DNA of 31,580 nt. Origin: Deinococcus sp. Its GTDB lineage: Bacteria > Deinococcota > Deinococci > Deinococcales > Deinococcaceae. The DNA lies in contig NZ_JAUNHK010000008.1 in assembly GCF_030523985.1 (NCBI RefSeq), forward strand, positions 1-31,580, in the 5' to 3' direction. This document shows, piece after piece, positions 29,761 to 31,580 of this stretch. The notes below the pieces were generated by a model. The model searched no databases. It was not told where the DNA came from and was given only the letters and a program-made list of their open reading frames with translations. Each line of letters starts with the position of its first letter. Position 1 is the first letter of the stretch. Position numbers and translations under genes: made by a program.

Positions 29761-31530
29761 CTACTTCACCGCGAACACCTTCTCCGTCCGCAAGAGTTCG
29801 CGGCTGTGTTCGTCCCAGACCAGCACCCGCAGCGTATGTTTGCCCGGCGCGAGAGGCGGCAGGCGGAGGCGGTGCGGCAGGGTTTGCTCAACGGGGACAT
29901 TCTGCCCGTCCAGCGTGAGTTTGACCCCGCCCACAGGTCGCGCCGTCGTCAGCCACAGCGCCCCGTCCAGGCGGCGGCCCGCGCTCTGGCTGTTCCAGGG
30001 GCGCGAGGTCGGCACTTCGCACTCGGCGCAGGTGGCGGCCTGCCAGCTCCCTGCAAAAGCGGGAAAAGCGGCGACCGCCCCAAAACTCCGCCACTTGGCG
30101 TCGCTGGCGAACAGGCGGTAATCGTTGCGCCGCGCCTCGGCCTTGCCGTTGTGGTCGCCCGCGTGCATGTCGATGTCGAGCCAGTTGACATTCTTCAGCC
30201 GGGGGTACTTCAGCCACGCGCCCCAGTACGTTTCGCGCAGTTGCCGGGCGGCGAACGCGCCGAAGTCCCGATTCGGCGCGGCCCCGCTGCGGTCGGAGGC
30301 GGCGTATTCGGACAGTTGAATGGGGTGTCTGGGCGCATACTGGCGATAAAAGCCGTCCAGCACGGCCAGCGGGTGCGCGGTCAGGCGGGGCTTCTCGGGG
30401 TCGCCATTCTCGAACGGCACCGAGTAGAGGCTCAGGCCCGCCCAGTCCACTGCTGCCGGGCCAGGATAGTACTCGGCAATTTTGGCGAGGTCGCCCGGCA
30501 TCGGCATCCAGACCAGAGCCACGTTGGGGGCCTCGGCGTGCAGAATCCGTGCCACCCGCGCAAAGGTGCGGCGGTAAAGCGCGGGGTCACGGCCCCAGTC
30601 GTTTTGCGGGTCGTTCATCTCGGAGGCGAAACGGATGAAGATGGGGAGCCCCGCCGCCTTCGCCTCGCGGGCAAAGGCCAGAATCACCCCGTCCGAAAGC
30701 TGCGAGAGCGGCATTCCCGGTTCCAGCGCGAGGTGCAGCGCCGCACCACCATCCCGCGCTGCCTGGGCAAAGCGCCCGGGGAAAACCTGGGCGGGGTCAT
30801 CCGAGGTCGTGAATCTCCAGTACCGAAACGCCACCGCGAAGGGCCGCAGCTTGGGCGCGAGGCGGGCAGGCTGTCCCCACGCACCCTGCACGCCGTCATT
30901 GCCGACGTAAATACCCAGCGCAAGGCGGCGGGGCGGCTCCAGGCGGGCGAGCTTGGGCTGGGTCGCTCCCGCTTTGGGAACAATGCGCCGCACTTCCAGT
31001 GTCTGCCGAAAGGGGGCGGCGAGGTACTCCAGGGCGCGGGCGGTCATGTCGTCGCCCACGCGCCGATATATGGCGGCGGCCTGGTCGTAGGCGCGGGTCG
31101 CCGCCGCGTAGTCGCCCAGCCGCACCTGCGCGTCGGCCAGCGCCCGCCAGCCTGCCGCCGAGGGGTGGCGGGCCATCGCCTGCGCCAGTGCTTCCGCCTC
31201 GCGCCGCGCCTGCCGCTGCTGGGGCGTCTGCCCGGAAACGCCACTGGGCGGAGGAACGCGGGGAACGGTGTTGGGAATGGCGATTTGAGCGGGTGCCTTG
31301 GGAGTGGCCTGATCGGAAGGGGAAGGGCGAGGGGCCTGCGGCACGGCGGTGGGCGCGGAATCATTCAACTCGGCGTAAGGATTTTCGGCGGGTGCAGTGG
31401 TGCTGTTCTGCAAGACGTTCCACTGCGGCAGCGAAAAAGTGATTTGCCCCCCGTCCTGACTTTGGCGGTAGAGCCACAGCCCCGCGCCGAGCAGCAGCAG
31501 GCCGAACACGAGCCGAAAAAAGACCCTCAC
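29761..31530 (-). CDS. Membrane-anchored TPR protein with a GH26-like glycoside hydrolase domain
   Basis: A 589-aa exported protein. Residues 4-21 are a membrane anchor or uncleaved signal; 45-105 are a Pro/Ala/Thr-rich linker; 105-170 hold TPR-like helices (WRALADAQVRLGDYAAATRAYDQAAAIY); 200-450 resemble a (beta/alpha)8 hydrolase of family GH26, with IFIRFASEMND (Glu304 as likely acid/base) and IQLSEYAASD (Glu408 as likely nucleophile); 480-589 look like a beta-sandwich. GH26 enzymes cut beta-mannans and related glycans, but the substrate here is unknown and could be a self polysaccharide. The start is GTG at 31530 with no ribosome binding site. Everything beyond 31530 in the window is upstream sequence without a gene. 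Confidence 0.78.
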   Translation of the reverse strand: MRVFFRLVFGLLLLGAGLWLYRQSQDGGQITFSLPQWNVLQNSTTAPAENPYAELNDSAPTAVPQAPRPSPSDQATPKAPAQIAIPNTVPRVPPPSGVSGQTPQQRQARREAEALAQAMARHPSAAGWRALADAQVRLGDYAAATRAYDQAAAIYRRVGDDMTARALEYLAAPFRQTLEVRRIVPKAGATQPKLARLEPPRRLALGIYVGNDGVQGAWGQPARLAPKLRPFAVAFRYWRFTTSDDPAQVFPGRFAQAARDGGAALHLALEPGMPLSQLSDGVILAFAREAKAAGLPIFIRFASEMNDPQNDWGRDPALYRRTFARVARILHAEAPNVALVWMPMPGDLAKIAEYYPGPAAVDWAGLSLYSVPFENGDPEKPRLTAHPLAVLDGFYRQYAPRHPIQLSEYAASDRSGAAPNRDFGAFAARQLRETYWGAWLKYPRLKNVNWLDIDMHAGDHNGKAEARRNDYRLFASDAKWRSFGAVAAFPAFAGSWQAATCAECEVPTSRPWNSQSAGRRLDGALWLTTARPVGGVKLTLDGQNVPVEQTLPHRLRLPPLAPGKHTLRVLVWDEHSRELLRTEKVFAVK

Positions 31531-31580
31531 GCAGCAAGTACGCGGGGGTCAGGGGGAAAGTTGCTGGGGGAAGGGCTAAG

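Overview
The window is GC-rich (roughly two thirds G+C), almost entirely coding, and carries housekeeping and envelope genes. The gene content (c-type cytochrome maturation genes beginning at ccmC, a Rieske protein, Lon, exonuclease III, a very long RNase R, a PASTA protein), many start codons with a TANNNT box 6-9 nt upstream, and an HspR-type inverted repeat over the lon promoter all fit Deinococcus. I think it is Deinococcus radiodurans chromosome 1 or a very close relative. That assignment comes from recognising the sequences, not from a database search. I see no rRNA, tRNA, CRISPR array, insertion sequence or prophage.

Left part (1-5770): on the minus strand a DUF3006 protein and a ComEC-type metallo-beta-lactamase lipoprotein overlap by 4 nt; then ygfZ (Fe-S/tRNA-modification factor) overlaps a small membrane protein gene. 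Divergent from these, yqgE (UPF0301) is coupled to a SAM methyltransferase that starts with TTG. A 102-aa unknown protein (minus) and exonuclease III (plus) follow.

Centre (5770-15400): RNase R has a 330-residue basic N-terminal extension with five GRKPK-type repeats and an R/G-rich C-terminal tail; a long stem-loop lies in its predicted leader. A DUF1345 membrane protein and a kinase-like PASTA membrane protein without catalytic motifs follow. The lon gene comes back on the minus strand with a promoter whose -10 lies inside a HAIR-like inverted repeat. The only gene-free stretch over 300 nt is 15002-15410, which holds the lon and ccmC control regions.

Cytochrome region (15411-21630): ccmC-ccmD-ccmE-[intergenic repeat]-ccmF-ccmG-ccmH, then a CcmI-like TPR protein fused to a cytochrome c domain, then a Rieske protein. 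Nearly all junctions are ATGA/GTGA-type overlaps. The exception is a ~140 nt inverted-repeat element between ccmE and ccmF. Together the genes move and ligate haem, reduce apocytochrome cysteines, and make at least one client cytochrome and a redox partner. ccmA and ccmB are not in the window.

Right part (21700-31580): a 61-aa disordered acidic protein, an HD-domain hydrolase, and an amino-acid ABC permease and binding protein separated by a strong hairpin/T-tract but with no ATPase gene; a UbiD-family (probably menaquinone) decarboxylase; a DEAD-box RNA helicase with R/G/Q-rich tails; an acyl-CoA synthetase; and a membrane-anchored TPR protein with a GH26-like catalytic domain. No single cluster is clearly an undescribed system. 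The best leads are the kinase-like PASTA protein, the TPR-cytochrome fusion, the MBL protein with a histone-like tail, the RNase R extension and leader, and the HAIR-controlled lon promoter.
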